Assembly: GCA_017848075.1 (NCBI GenBank)
Contig: JAGALG010000051.1
Coordinates: 1-5,616 of the forward strand
Direction: 5' to 3'
DNA length: 5,616 nucleotides
DNA from: Oscillospiraceae bacterium
GTDB lineage: Bacteria > Bacillota > Clostridia > Oscillospirales > Ruminococcaceae
Shown: in pieces, positions 1-5,390 of the stretch
Layout of the letters: the number at the start of each line of letters is the position of its first letter
How positions within the stretch are numbered: position 1 is the stretch's first letter
Program-made: the position numbers and the translations under genes
The notes under the pieces: generated by a model
The model's database searches: none
What the model was told of the DNA's origin: nothing
What the model saw: only the letters and a program-made list of their open reading frames with translations

Positions 1-318
1 TACGACCTTTTTGCTTTCGCTGGCATAGACATACTGTACGCCCTGTTCCAAAGTAATCATTACATGACATTTGCCCGCTCCGCTGACATTCTCCACCAAG
101 CGACTCAGCTTCTCCTCCATGTTGGTGATGTACACTTCGTTTTCTTCACTTTGACTTTGCAAAATCGTCTCTTCTGCAGCAGGGGCAGCCAGTAGCTCCG
201 ACAGCAAAATCAAACAGAGTCCGACAATACCCAACACCAGCAGGATACGCCCCCGCTGCTTCTCCTCTTTCCACTTCATCAGCCATTCCATGCTGATGGT
301 TTTCCACTTTCCGTTCAT
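1..318 (-). CDS. spoIIIAG: SpoIIIAG, stage III sporulation protein (partial, C-terminus beyond window)
   Basis: The first 106 codons are present and open to the window edge; the rest lies outside. Visible parts: a short basic N-terminus (residues 1-24), one membrane helix (about 25-43), a polar linker (44-60), and the start of a ring-building-motif domain from about residue 62, with the helix ITNMEEKLSRLVENVSGAGK followed by a strand CHVMITLE and then VQYVYA. This helix-GAGK-strand pattern is typical of SpoIIIAG, which is known to form a large oligomeric ring in the space between mother cell and forespore as part of the SpoIIIA-SpoIIQ channel and is related to EscJ/PrgK-type secretion rings. 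The start ATG at 316-318 overlaps the spoIIIAF stop as ATGA, and an AGGAGG Shine-Dalgarno lies 4 bases upstream, so translation is probably coupled. Family and position in the operon agree; nothing seems broken in the visible part. Confidence 0.93.
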   Translation of the reverse strand, partial: MNGKWKTISMEWLMKWKEEKQRGRILLVLGIVGLCLILLSELLAAPAAEETILQSQSEENEVYITNMEEKLSRLVENVSGAGKCHVMITLEQGVQYVYASESKKVV

Positions 319-788
319 TGTTCCTCCTGCCATTGAAATTCTACCCTTTGGATTCCGCAGCTCTGTATGAAACTGCGAATCTCCTCTTCCCTGTTTTTAT
401 CCTCCGGTGAAAGATACAGCATCAGCTGCACAGAGGAGTCACTCTGATCCAGCTCCAGCTGAATGTCCAAAGGTTGAATCTGTTTCTCTGCCAATGCTCC
501 TTCGATCAGTTCCAGTATATGGTTCTCTGCAATGGAATATGCCAGTTGATCGCTGCTCTCCTGCAGCTCCGCTCCCCATTCCTGCTGTTCTTGCTGTAAC
601 TGTGGAAAATCCAGACGGAGCTGTCGGACAGAGTCCGAAAGCGGGGCTACCAAACTGCAGAGGAAAAAGACCGAGATCAGCGTTTGTCCGGCTTTCCCAC
701 TGCCTTTCGAGGGCAGCAGATAGGATAAAATTCCGCATATTACAGCCGAAGTACATGCCAAAGCAGCCCAATTTCGTATTGCATCCAT
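315..788 (-). CDS. spoIIIAF: SpoIIIAF, stage III sporulation protein
   Basis: 157 residues. Two N-terminal membrane helices (about 7-25 and 33-51) are followed by a Gln/Glu-rich probable coiled-coil segment (about 60-85) and a soluble domain of about 70 residues (85-157) with alternating helix and strand, e.g. ILELIEGALAEKQIQPLDIQLEL and VQLMLYLS. This matches the SpoIIIAF layout of two transmembrane segments plus a ring-building-motif domain, known to contribute to the SpoIIIA-SpoIIQ transenvelope channel. The start ATG at 786-788 is 3 bases after the spoIIIAE stop; an AGGAGG Shine-Dalgarno lies within the end of spoIIIAE, 8 bases before the ATG. The TGA stop overlaps the spoIIIAG start by one-base offset (ATGA). 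Assignment rests on layout and on its exact slot between AE and AG; the primary sequence of this family is weakly conserved. Confidence 0.93.
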   Translation of the reverse strand: MDAIRNWAALACTSAVICGILSYLLPSKGSGKAGQTLISVFFLCSLVAPLSDSVRQLRLDFPQLQQEQQEWGAELQESSDQLAYSIAENHILELIEGALAEKQIQPLDIQLELDQSDSSVQLMLYLSPEDKNREEEIRSFIQSCGIQRVEFQWQEEQ

Positions 789-791
789 CTC

Positions 792-1925
792 CTATCCTCC
801 TGTTCCAATGCAGATAACCAGAGTTGTTGCCACCACGATCAGCAGCAAAAAACAGAGCAGCAGTGCAAGCAAAATCCCAAAGGAATTGGTTGCAGCTTTT
901 AGGATTGCAGACAGCTCTTTTTCCTGAAGCATATTGCTGATCTGCATTGCAGCCCAAGTGCTGAAATACCAAAGACACAACTGGAGCAGAATGGGCAGCA
1001 TGGTACAAAGAGCCACAAGAATCCCAAAGGTACCTACGGTGCTTTTCAAAAGAGAAATACAGCCCTGTGCCGCTCCGAAGGCTTCTGACAAAATACTGCC
1101 CACAACAGGAATAAAGCTGCCCATCAGGAAACGACTGGCTTTCAGCGTCACTGCATCCACGGAGGAAGTGACAAAGGTCTGCAGCGACAACAGGCCAACA
1201 AACAGTGTTGTCAGGATCCCCAAACTCCAGCACACGAAGCTTTTGATGCCTCCAATGATGCCCTGCATCCCCAGTTGTGGAAAAACAGCCGATACCAAGC
1301 TAAGGGCAAAGTAAATGCCCAATAGAGGCAGCAAATGAGAAACCGCCAGCTGTGACACCAGTTGACAGGCACCGAACAAAAGCAACTGATAACCGCTGGC
1401 TGTTGCCGCTTTTCCGCCCACTGTCAAAAGTCCGCCCAAAATGGGGATCAAGCTCAGCAAAAAGGTAGAGCAATGCTCCAGTGCTCGGACACTCTCCTCC
1501 ATGCAGCGGGCTACCGGTTCAGCTAAAATTCCGCTCAGGCAGCTGACCGCAGCCAAAGGAAAGAGATTGGCAGAACTGCCCTGTAAAAGGGAATCCTTCA
1601 GAGGCAGCAGCAATGCACTTAACAAAACAATCCCAGCTGTCTTTCCCAAGAGGACCAAGGGTTCTTCCCACTGTTTTTGCAGCTGCTCCTTCAAGAGGCT
1701 CAGAAACTGCTCCGGTCGCAGGGAGAGAATCTGCTGCAGCCCCAATTCACTCAAGTCCAGCTGTTCCAGCAGTTCCTCTGCTTCCTCCGGAATTTCATTC
1801 TCAATGGCTTCCCCCAGCTGATCCATGGTATCGTCGAGGTAGTCCTCCCTATCTGTAGCAGAAAGCGGCAATGGAAGCAGGAGAACGCAGCAAAGTAAAG
1901 TGAGGATAGCAGTCCATTTCTTCAT
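792..1925 (-). CDS. spoIIIAE: SpoIIIAE, polytopic membrane protein of the SpoIIIA channel
   Basis: 377 residues. The N-terminus is a clear signal peptide (MKKW, then a hydrophobic stretch to about 22, with LSA as probable cleavage site near residue 23). An acidic, Glu-rich helical segment follows (24-90). The rest is a series of membrane helices, by eye near 92-110, 120-136, 152-169, 178-215, 228-248, 298-328 and 348-374. The segment FIPVVGSILSEAFGAAQGC (271-289) is a strong family signature of SpoIIIAE. The protein is the largest membrane subunit of the SpoIIIA complex in the mother-cell membrane and is required for late forespore (sigma-G) activity; a permease-like or platform role is proposed but not proven. 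The start ATG at 1923-1925 has an excellent GAGGTGAG Shine-Dalgarno that begins at the spoIIIAD stop, 9 bases upstream of the ATG. Length and order are normal for the family. Confidence 0.96.
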   Translation of the reverse strand: MKKWTAILTLLCCVLLLPLPLSATDREDYLDDTMDQLGEAIENEIPEEAEELLEQLDLSELGLQQILSLRPEQFLSLLKEQLQKQWEEPLVLLGKTAGIVLLSALLLPLKDSLLQGSSANLFPLAAVSCLSGILAEPVARCMEESVRALEHCSTFLLSLIPILGGLLTVGGKAATASGYQLLLFGACQLVSQLAVSHLLPLLGIYFALSLVSAVFPQLGMQGIIGGIKSFVCWSLGILTTLFVGLLSLQTFVTSSVDAVTLKASRFLMGSFIPVVGSILSEAFGAAQGCISLLKSTVGTFGILVALCTMLPILLQLCLWYFSTWAAMQISNMLQEKELSAILKAATNSFGILLALLLCFLLLIVVATTLVICIGTGG

Positions 1926-1934
1926 CTTCTCACC

Positions 1935-2321
1935 TCAGCGGATCAGCCCTGCGGCAATATCCAACAAGGACTGAAACAGCGGCATACACAGCAGCAGAAC
2001 CGCAAGCTTCCCAGCCAGTTCGATTTTCCCCGCTAAGGAGCCTTCTCCTGCGTCGCGGCACACATCGGCTGCTGTTTGCGTCAGAAAACAGATGCCCAGC
2101 GTTTTGAATAAGACCTGTCCTTTTTCTGCTCCAAAAGAAAACCTTGTGACCAGTTGCTGCAGCTCTTCCAAAATGGGAGCAACTCCTTCCAGAAGCCAGA
2201 GTAAAAGAATCGCCGCCGCCAGAAGAGAGAGAAGTAAGCCCTGTTCCGGGCGATTCTGACGCAGCAGTACGATCAATATGGCTGAAACAACCGCAAAGGC
2301 CAACAATTTCATAAAATCCAT
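1935..2321 (-). CDS. spoIIIAD: SpoIIIAD, small membrane protein of the SpoIIIA channel
   Basis: 128 residues. Membrane helices are visible at about 5-21, 29-47 and 103-124. The most diagnostic stretch is TLGICFLTQTAADVCRDAGE (74-93), followed by GSLAGKIELAGK; the 'CxDAGE..x.AxKIELAGK' pattern is a conserved family signature. SpoIIIAD is paralogous to SpoIIIAC in its first half and sits in the mother-cell membrane as part of the SpoIIIA complex, probably in its membrane base. The ATG at 2319-2321 is only 2 bases beyond the spoIIIAC stop and has no good Shine-Dalgarno upstream (only a short GGG in a T-rich context), so translation probably depends on ribosomes finishing spoIIIAC. An internal ATG at codon 4 is a possible alternative start, also without a convincing binding site. 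It ends 9 bases before spoIIIAE. Confidence 0.95.
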   Translation of the reverse strand: MDFMKLLAFAVVSAILIVLLRQNRPEQGLLLSLLAAAILLLWLLEGVAPILEELQQLVTRFSFGAEKGQVLFKTLGICFLTQTAADVCRDAGEGSLAGKIELAGKLAVLLLCMPLFQSLLDIAAGLIR

Positions 2322-2323
2322 GG

Positions 2324-2518
2324 CTATAACCCAAACATCGTCTTAATGCTGTCAAACAGACTGCTGATCTGTGTAATCACCAAAGACAGCGTACAAAGCA
2401 GTCCGGCTAATACGACGATCATTCCCTGCTCCTCCCGCCCGGAACGAACCAACACCTGATTCAGCACCGAAACAATAATACCGATTGCGGCAATTTTAAA
2501 AATCAGATCCACATCCAT
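2324..2518 (-). CDS. spoIIIAC: SpoIIIAC, very small membrane protein of the SpoIIIA channel
   Basis: 64 residues, which is the usual size of SpoIIIAC. Two membrane helices are visible (about 4-22 and 33-52) separated by a short charged loop, VRSGREEQGM, in which the R-x-x-E-x-G pattern is typical of the family. A longer reading frame extends far upstream into spoIIIAB, but the ATG at 2516-2518 begins the conserved sequence MDVDLIFKIAAIG, and an AAAGGA Shine-Dalgarno lies 10 bases before it. It starts 20 bases after the spoIIIAB stop. It is a membrane subunit of the mother-cell SpoIIIA complex, related to the first half of SpoIIIAD; a role in the membrane base of the channel is inferred from the family, with no enzymatic motif present. 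Confidence 0.95.
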   Translation of the reverse strand: MDVDLIFKIAAIGIIVSVLNQVLVRSGREEQGMIVVLAGLLCTLSLVITQISSLFDSIKTMFGL

Positions 2519-2538
2519 TGTTTTCCCATCCTTTCCAT

Positions 2539-3018
2539 TCAGAGAAAAAGCAGTGCCGCGGCTGTTCCAGCCAACAGACCCAGCTGCAAAGAAAGATTCC
2601 CTTCCCGGCGACTTTTTTCCTGACTTTCCTCCATGCCCTGACGGCACTCCTGTTCCAAATTGCGAAGACTGTCCAGCTGCACCTGAGCACAGGCTGTCCC
2701 AAAACGGGACGCAAAACGCAGAGCCAGCTCCCGCAGTCTGGGATCCCACAAGCTTGCTGCCGCCTTCTGTAAGCGCTGCTGCACGCTTCCTTCCCCATGT
2801 TGATACTGCTGTAAAAAAACAAAGTCTCCGCAGAGGAGTGATACAGAGCGCAGGATTTCTGAGCTGCTGCGAGCACTCTCCCGCAGTTCTTCCTGAACCA
2901 ACTGTAGAAATTGGAGCATCTTTCTCCACTGACGACTTCTTTGCACTAAGGTCAGCTTATGGAGAAGCCCACCCAAGGCCATGCTGAGGAAAATCAGAAG
3001 ACAACCCAACAGTCTCAT
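2539..3018 (-). CDS. spoIIIAB: SpoIIIAB, GspF-like membrane protein of the SpoIIIA channel
   Basis: 159 residues. A hydrophobic N-terminal helix (3-20) and a C-terminal one (about 143-159) flank a cytoplasmic helical domain (24-140) rich in Gln, Arg and Glu. The patterns LQFLQLVQEELRES and the C-terminal GLLAGTAAALLFL ending exactly at the stop are typical of SpoIIIAB, usually about 170 residues. The cytoplasmic domain is known to resemble the inner-membrane platform protein GspF of type II secretion, the natural partner of a secretion ATPase such as SpoIIIAA. The start ATG at 3016-3018 lies inside spoIIIAA in another frame: the two genes share 62 bases. A strong GGGGGAG Shine-Dalgarno 5 bases upstream, also inside spoIIIAA, supports this start, as does the fact that the N-terminal membrane helix begins immediately. 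Confidence 0.95.
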   Translation of the reverse strand: MRLLGCLLIFLSMALGGLLHKLTLVQRSRQWRKMLQFLQLVQEELRESARSSSEILRSVSLLCGDFVFLQQYQHGEGSVQQRLQKAAASLWDPRLRELALRFASRFGTACAQVQLDSLRNLEQECRQGMEESQEKSRREGNLSLQLGLLAGTAAALLFL

Positions 3019-3910
3019 TCTTACTCCCCCTTATCTCATGGATCTCTCGAATTTGTCCGGGCTGTTGTGCTTGTTTCAGAAAAACCACCGCGTCCAACGC
3101 CTTTTGCTCCAAAAAGGGACGAAACTGGGCTTTTTGCTGTAGCTGCTGCCAGTTTTCTCCGTGGATACTTCCAATAAAGCGACAGCCGGACTGTAGACCC
3201 TGCAGCAAAAGCTTGGCTTCCTCTGCAGTCCCGATCTCATCACAGAGAATCACCTTCGGAGCCAGCGTACGCAAGGCTTGTAAGATTCCCACCGTTTTCG
3301 GCAGACCCTTCAGTACATGGGTACTGAGTCCCAAATCAAAGCCATCGGACAACTCCGAACGCTCGTCCAACAGAGCAATCAAGCGACAGGGATCTCCATC
3401 CCCTCCGGCAAGAATACGAGCATAGTCCCGCAGCAGAGTTGTCTTACCACTGGCTGGCGCTCCCACCAAAAGGAAGCTCCCCTCTGCCATACCACGCCTT
3501 TCCATCTCCTGATAGAGGTTTCGGGCGCAACCGGTACAGGGTCTTGCAAGGCGGATATTGATGGAGCTGATGTCCCGAACTCCACTGCGTATGCCGTCCC
3601 GATAAACGGCTGTTCCACAGATCCCAACCCGATGTCCACCCTCCAATGGTACGAAGCCTTCTTTTAACTCCTGCTCGAAGCTGTGTACAGAGCCATGGCA
3701 TAGACTGTGGAAAATCTCCTGAAGCTGTCCTTTACTGATGATTTCCTTGTTGTAAAAGATAGCCTCCCCTCGTTTGACCCATAGGGGATGTTGTCCGCAA
3801 AAGAGCCGCAGCTCTGTCAGATCTTTTCGTTCCTCTTTCGGAACAGCAGCTGTCATATCCTGAAACCAGGGCGGCAGCTGCCGCAGCAAACTCTCCCAAC
3901 TGTTGTCCAT
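2957..3910 (-). CDS. spoIIIAA: SpoIIIAA, secretion-type AAA+/RecA-like ATPase
   Basis: 317 residues from the chosen start. A Walker A motif GAPASGKTT (150-158), the family sequence LLDERSEL (180-187), and a Walker B motif VILCDEIG (220-227) are intact, as is the downstream SGCRFIGSIHG (241-251). The N-terminal part contains the conserved FVPLEGGHRVGICG (86-99). SpoIIIAA resembles GspE/VirB11/PilT-type secretion ATPases and is thought to power assembly or transport by the SpoIIIA-SpoIIQ channel from the mother-cell cytoplasm. The frame stays open to an ATG at 3967, but that lies inside the trmB terminator and upstream of the likely promoter; the ATG at 3908-3910 has an AGGAG Shine-Dalgarno 8 bases upstream and gives the usual family N-terminus. 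The last 20 or so residues (298-317, after IREIHEIRGSKN) run beyond where the conserved domain seems to end and overlap the beginning of spoIIIAB. Confidence 0.96.
   Translation of the reverse strand: MDNSWESLLRQLPPWFQDMTAAVPKEERKDLTELRLFCGQHPLWVKRGEAIFYNKEIISKGQLQEIFHSLCHGSVHSFEQELKEGFVPLEGGHRVGICGTAVYRDGIRSGVRDISSINIRLARPCTGCARNLYQEMERRGMAEGSFLLVGAPASGKTTLLRDYARILAGGDGDPCRLIALLDERSELSDGFDLGLSTHVLKGLPKTVGILQALRTLAPKVILCDEIGTAEEAKLLLQGLQSGCRFIGSIHGENWQQLQQKAQFRPFLEQKALDAVVFLKQAQQPGQIREIHEIRGSKNETVGLSSDFPQHGLGWASP
3024..3030 (-). promoter_or_regulatory. Shine-Dalgarno of spoIIIAB, embedded in spoIIIAA
   Basis: GGGGGAG, 5 bases before the spoIIIAB ATG at 3018. It lies inside the spoIIIAA reading frame and supports internal initiation of spoIIIAB 62 bases upstream of the spoIIIAA stop. 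Confidence 0.75.
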
Positions 3911-3918
3911 GTTTTCAT

Positions 3919-3924
3919 CTCCTT
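3919..3924 (-). promoter_or_regulatory. Shine-Dalgarno of spoIIIAA
   Basis: AAGGAG-type site on the minus strand (reads AAAGGAGATGAAAAC before the ATG). It decides the start at 3910 over the upstream in-frame ATG at 3967, which has no site and lies within a terminator hairpin. Confidence 0.8.
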
Positions 3925-3935
3925 TGCTTTGTTCT

Positions 3936-3963
3936 ATCCTATGAGCGCAGGCACAAAAAAAGA
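3936..3963 (-). promoter_or_regulatory. Candidate sigma-E promoter of the spoIIIA operon
   Basis: On the minus strand CATAGGAT (3936-3943) matches the sigma-E -10 consensus CATACAMT at the informative CATA and final T. With a 13-base spacer, TCTTTTT (3957-3963) is a 5 of 7 match to the -35 KMATATT; it is formed by the T-tract of the preceding terminator. The spoIIIA operon is known to be transcribed by mother-cell sigma-E in Bacillus subtilis, and this is the only gap (45 bases) available for its promoter. The transcript would start near 3929, giving a leader of about 19 bases that still contains the Shine-Dalgarno. The -35 match is weak, so the call rests on position plus the -10 element. 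Confidence 0.45.
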
Positions 3964-3986
3964 CCAACGCAAATTGCGTTGGTCTT
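3955..3986 (-). terminator. Intrinsic terminator of trmB
   Basis: An 11-bp perfect stem, AAGACCAACGC (3960-3970) with GCGTTGGTCTT (3976-3986), closes on a 5-base loop. On the minus strand the stem is followed by seven U residues (3955-3961), whereas the plus-strand reading is followed by TTAAAAAT, so it works for the minus-strand trmB transcript. It lies 9 bases past the trmB stop and separates trmB from spoIIIA. Confidence 0.92.
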
Positions 3987-3995
3987 AAAAATCCC

Positions 3996-5288
3996 TTATT
4001 CGTTTTTTAGGAAACGGTTATCCTTCATGGCACGATCCAGATTTGGGTAAATAATGTAGCCGGAGGACTGCAGCAGGCAGGCTCTCAGCTTCAGCATTGC
4101 CTTTGGATCATAGGGCAGCTGCAGCTCTTTGGACAGCTGTTCCTGCCATGGTTCCAGCTCTGCTTCTTCCTCGGATACTTCGTCCAGGAAGCGACCGCTG
4201 CGCTGCGCCTGATTCAGCAGAACTTTCCACTGTGGATGGAAGAGGATCAATTCCAGAAAATCCCGGATATTGTCTGCCACTTTGCAGCAGCGGCTGGCCA
4301 TATTCACACAAACAATAGGACCATTGTCGCTGTTGCGGCCGAAATAGTTGCCTTTATCGTCGTGCATCAACAGATACATCAGTGGAACCGGATAGAACGG
4401 GAACTGCTCCAGACTGTTGCTGTCTGCATTGCTGAAAGTGAGCCCACAGCGTTCCTCGATCAGCTGATCCAGCGCATCCCGTTCCTGTGGCAGCAGGACT
4501 TTGCCGGCCAGTGCCAGATCCAATGGGCGTTCCCCCTGCTCCTGTGCGCGGAAGATGCGGCCCAAGCTGCCTTCCAGGTCTTCATCATTGTTGGCAATCA
4601 GGGCTTCCACATCCACATACACACGCAGAGGAACCGTTGGGTCCAGTTTCGCAATCAGGAATTTGATCGGAATACCCTGTTCAGAGAACATTCTTTCATG
4701 CTCGGTGATCACATTGTCCGTGAAATCGCTGTTGTGGAGATCTCTGGTCAAGTAAGTGAAGGTAAAGCCGCACTCGCGGAAGTAATCCAAAGATTCCTCG
4801 AACAGTTCATCGTCGTCGGTTTTGAACCAAATCTCACCGTCTGCTTTCAGGAAGGTTTTGTAATGCTCCAGCTGTCGGGTATAAGTCAGGCGTTTTTTCT
4901 TGTGTTTTTTCTTTGGCCATGGATTGCAGAAGTTGATGAAAATGCGATCGAACTGATCCTTCTCATTCATTACTTCCAGAATACGCTCAATATCATAGGC
5001 AAACAGACGCAGGTTGTCTACCGGCTGCTCACCGAACAGTTCTTCGATATTGCGTTTAGCAACGCCCAGAATATCGCTCTTAATATCGATGGCGATCAGA
5101 TTATATTCCGGGTGGCGCTTTGCCTGCTCCGCAGTAAAGATACCTTTGCCGCAGCCCAGCTCCAAATGGAGCGGCTGCTTTTTGGGGAAGGCTTCGTTCC
5201 AGCGGCCCAGATATTCATTTGGCTGATCAATATGGAAGGGGCAGGCAGCCAATTCCGGCCGTGCCCATGGTTTTCTACGGATTCTCAT
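3996..5288 (-). CDS. trmB: TrmB, tRNA (guanine46-N7)-methyltransferase with a long C-terminal extension
   Basis: 430 residues from the chosen start, about twice the usual TrmB length of 210-230. Residues 1-215 form a complete TrmB: SAM-binding motif I LELGCGKG (42-49), the acidic residue of AIDIK (D68), the family signature NFCNPWPKKKHKKKR (119-133), FKTDDD (155-160) and the C-terminal TEHE motif (195-198). The enzyme uses S-adenosylmethionine to methylate N7 of G46 in the tRNA variable loop, in the cytoplasm. Residues about 222-430 are an added region; 295-346 resembles a SUKH-like core. The ATG at 5286-5288 gives the typical MRIRRKPWARPEL start and has a GAGGA Shine-Dalgarno 7 bases upstream. 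An in-frame ATG at 5333 lies between the -35 and -10 boxes and so would not be transcribed. It forms its own unit with promoter and terminator. No frameshift is seen; the extension is in frame. Confidence 0.95.
   Translation of the reverse strand: MRIRRKPWARPELAACPFHIDQPNEYLGRWNEAFPKKQPLHLELGCGKGIFTAEQAKRHPEYNLIAIDIKSDILGVAKRNIEELFGEQPVDNLRLFAYDIERILEVMNEKDQFDRIFINFCNPWPKKKHKKKRLTYTRQLEHYKTFLKADGEIWFKTDDDELFEESLDYFRECGFTFTYLTRDLHNSDFTDNVITEHERMFSEQGIPIKFLIAKLDPTVPLRVYVDVEALIANNDEDLEGSLGRIFRAQEQGERPLDLALAGKVLLPQERDALDQLIEERCGLTFSNADSNSLEQFPFYPVPLMYLLMHDDKGNYFGRNSDNGPIVCVNMASRCCKVADNIRDFLELILFHPQWKVLLNQAQRSGRFLDEVSEEEAELEPWQEQLSKELQLPYDPKAMLKLRACLLQSSGYIIYPNLDRAMKDNRFLKNE
3999..4625 (-). other. 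C-terminal extension of TrmB, partly SUKH/SMI1-KNR4-like
   Basis: Residues 222-430 of TrmB lie beyond the catalytic domain. The first part (222-280) is acidic and helical. The middle (295-346) has YPVPLMYLLMHDDKGNYFGR, a short NGPIVCVNM strand, and then VADNIRDFLELI. The order 'Pro-hydrophobic, D-x-x-G-N-Y/F, G-P-hydrophobic strand, V-A-D-S/N-hydrophobic-x-x-FL' recalls the C-terminal half of SUKH superfamily (SMI1/KNR4) domains. The end (371-430) is Glu-rich, then basic and helical. The SUKH resemblance is by eye only and could be wrong; the existence of the extension is certain. Confidence 0.4.
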
Positions 5289-5292
5289 GCTT

Positions 5293-5300
5293 CTTTCCTC
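5293..5300 (-). promoter_or_regulatory. Shine-Dalgarno of trmB
   Basis: GAGGAAAG on the minus strand, with the GAGGA core 7 bases before the ATG at 5288. It fixes the trmB start and rules out the upstream in-frame ATG at 5333. Confidence 0.75.
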
Positions 5301-5322
5301 ATTTCTACGGGATTCTTGCATA

Positions 5323-5352
5323 AGTATAGCCATTTGGCTTGCTTTTTGTCAA
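5323..5352 (-). promoter_or_regulatory. Sigma-A type promoter of trmB
   Basis: On the minus strand a perfect TTGACA (5347-5352) and TATACT (5323-5328, one mismatch to TATAAT) are separated by 18 bases. Transcription would start near 5316, leaving a leader of about 28 bases before the trmB ATG. The -35 box starts directly after the U-tract of the rnfB terminator, so trmB is promoted independently of the Rnf genes, as expected for a housekeeping tRNA-modification enzyme. Confidence 0.8.
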
Positions 5353-5353
5353 G

Positions 5354-5383
5354 AAAAAAGACCGCCCTTTCGGACGGTCTTTT
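5354..5383 (-). terminator. Intrinsic terminator after rnfB
   Basis: As minus-strand RNA the 8-bp stem GACCGUCC / GGGCGGUC (one G-U pair; 5372-5379 with 5360-5367) closes on a GAAA tetraloop and is followed by six U residues (5354-5359). Four further A-U pairs can extend the stem. It begins about 8 bases past the rnfB stop. The plus-strand reading also has a TTTT run but has an A-C mismatch in the stem, so the minus strand is the natural direction. Confidence 0.93.
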
Positions 5384-5390
5384 CTTACAA

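Noticed and set aside
407..817. A 136-codon open frame on the plus strand opposite spoIIIAF
   Set aside because: It is antisense to a conserved gene, has low-complexity Pro/Arg composition and no family signature.
439..1233. A 264-codon open frame on the minus strand across the spoIIIAE/spoIIIAF junction
   Set aside because: It is out of phase with two well-supported genes, is rich in Cys, Trp and Ser in a way typical of frame shadows, has no recognisable motif and no Shine-Dalgarno I could identify with confidence.
2324..2929. A 201-codon version of spoIIIAC starting far upstream inside spoIIIAB
   Set aside because: Only the last 64 residues match SpoIIIAC; the upstream part is the shifted frame of spoIIIAB, and the ATG at 2518 has its own binding site.
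3911..3967. A longer spoIIIAA start at 3967 adding 19 residues
   Set aside because: It begins within the trmB terminator hairpin, upstream of the likely promoter, with no Shine-Dalgarno; the added residues look non-conserved.
3955..3986. The inverted repeat as a possible operator or a bidirectional terminator
   Set aside because: The T-run is present only for the minus-strand direction, and there is no plus-strand gene to terminate, so a one-way intrinsic terminator explains it fully.
5289..5333. A longer trmB start at 5333 adding 15 residues
   Set aside because: The ATG lies between the -35 and -10 boxes of the trmB promoter, and the family N-terminus begins at 5288.
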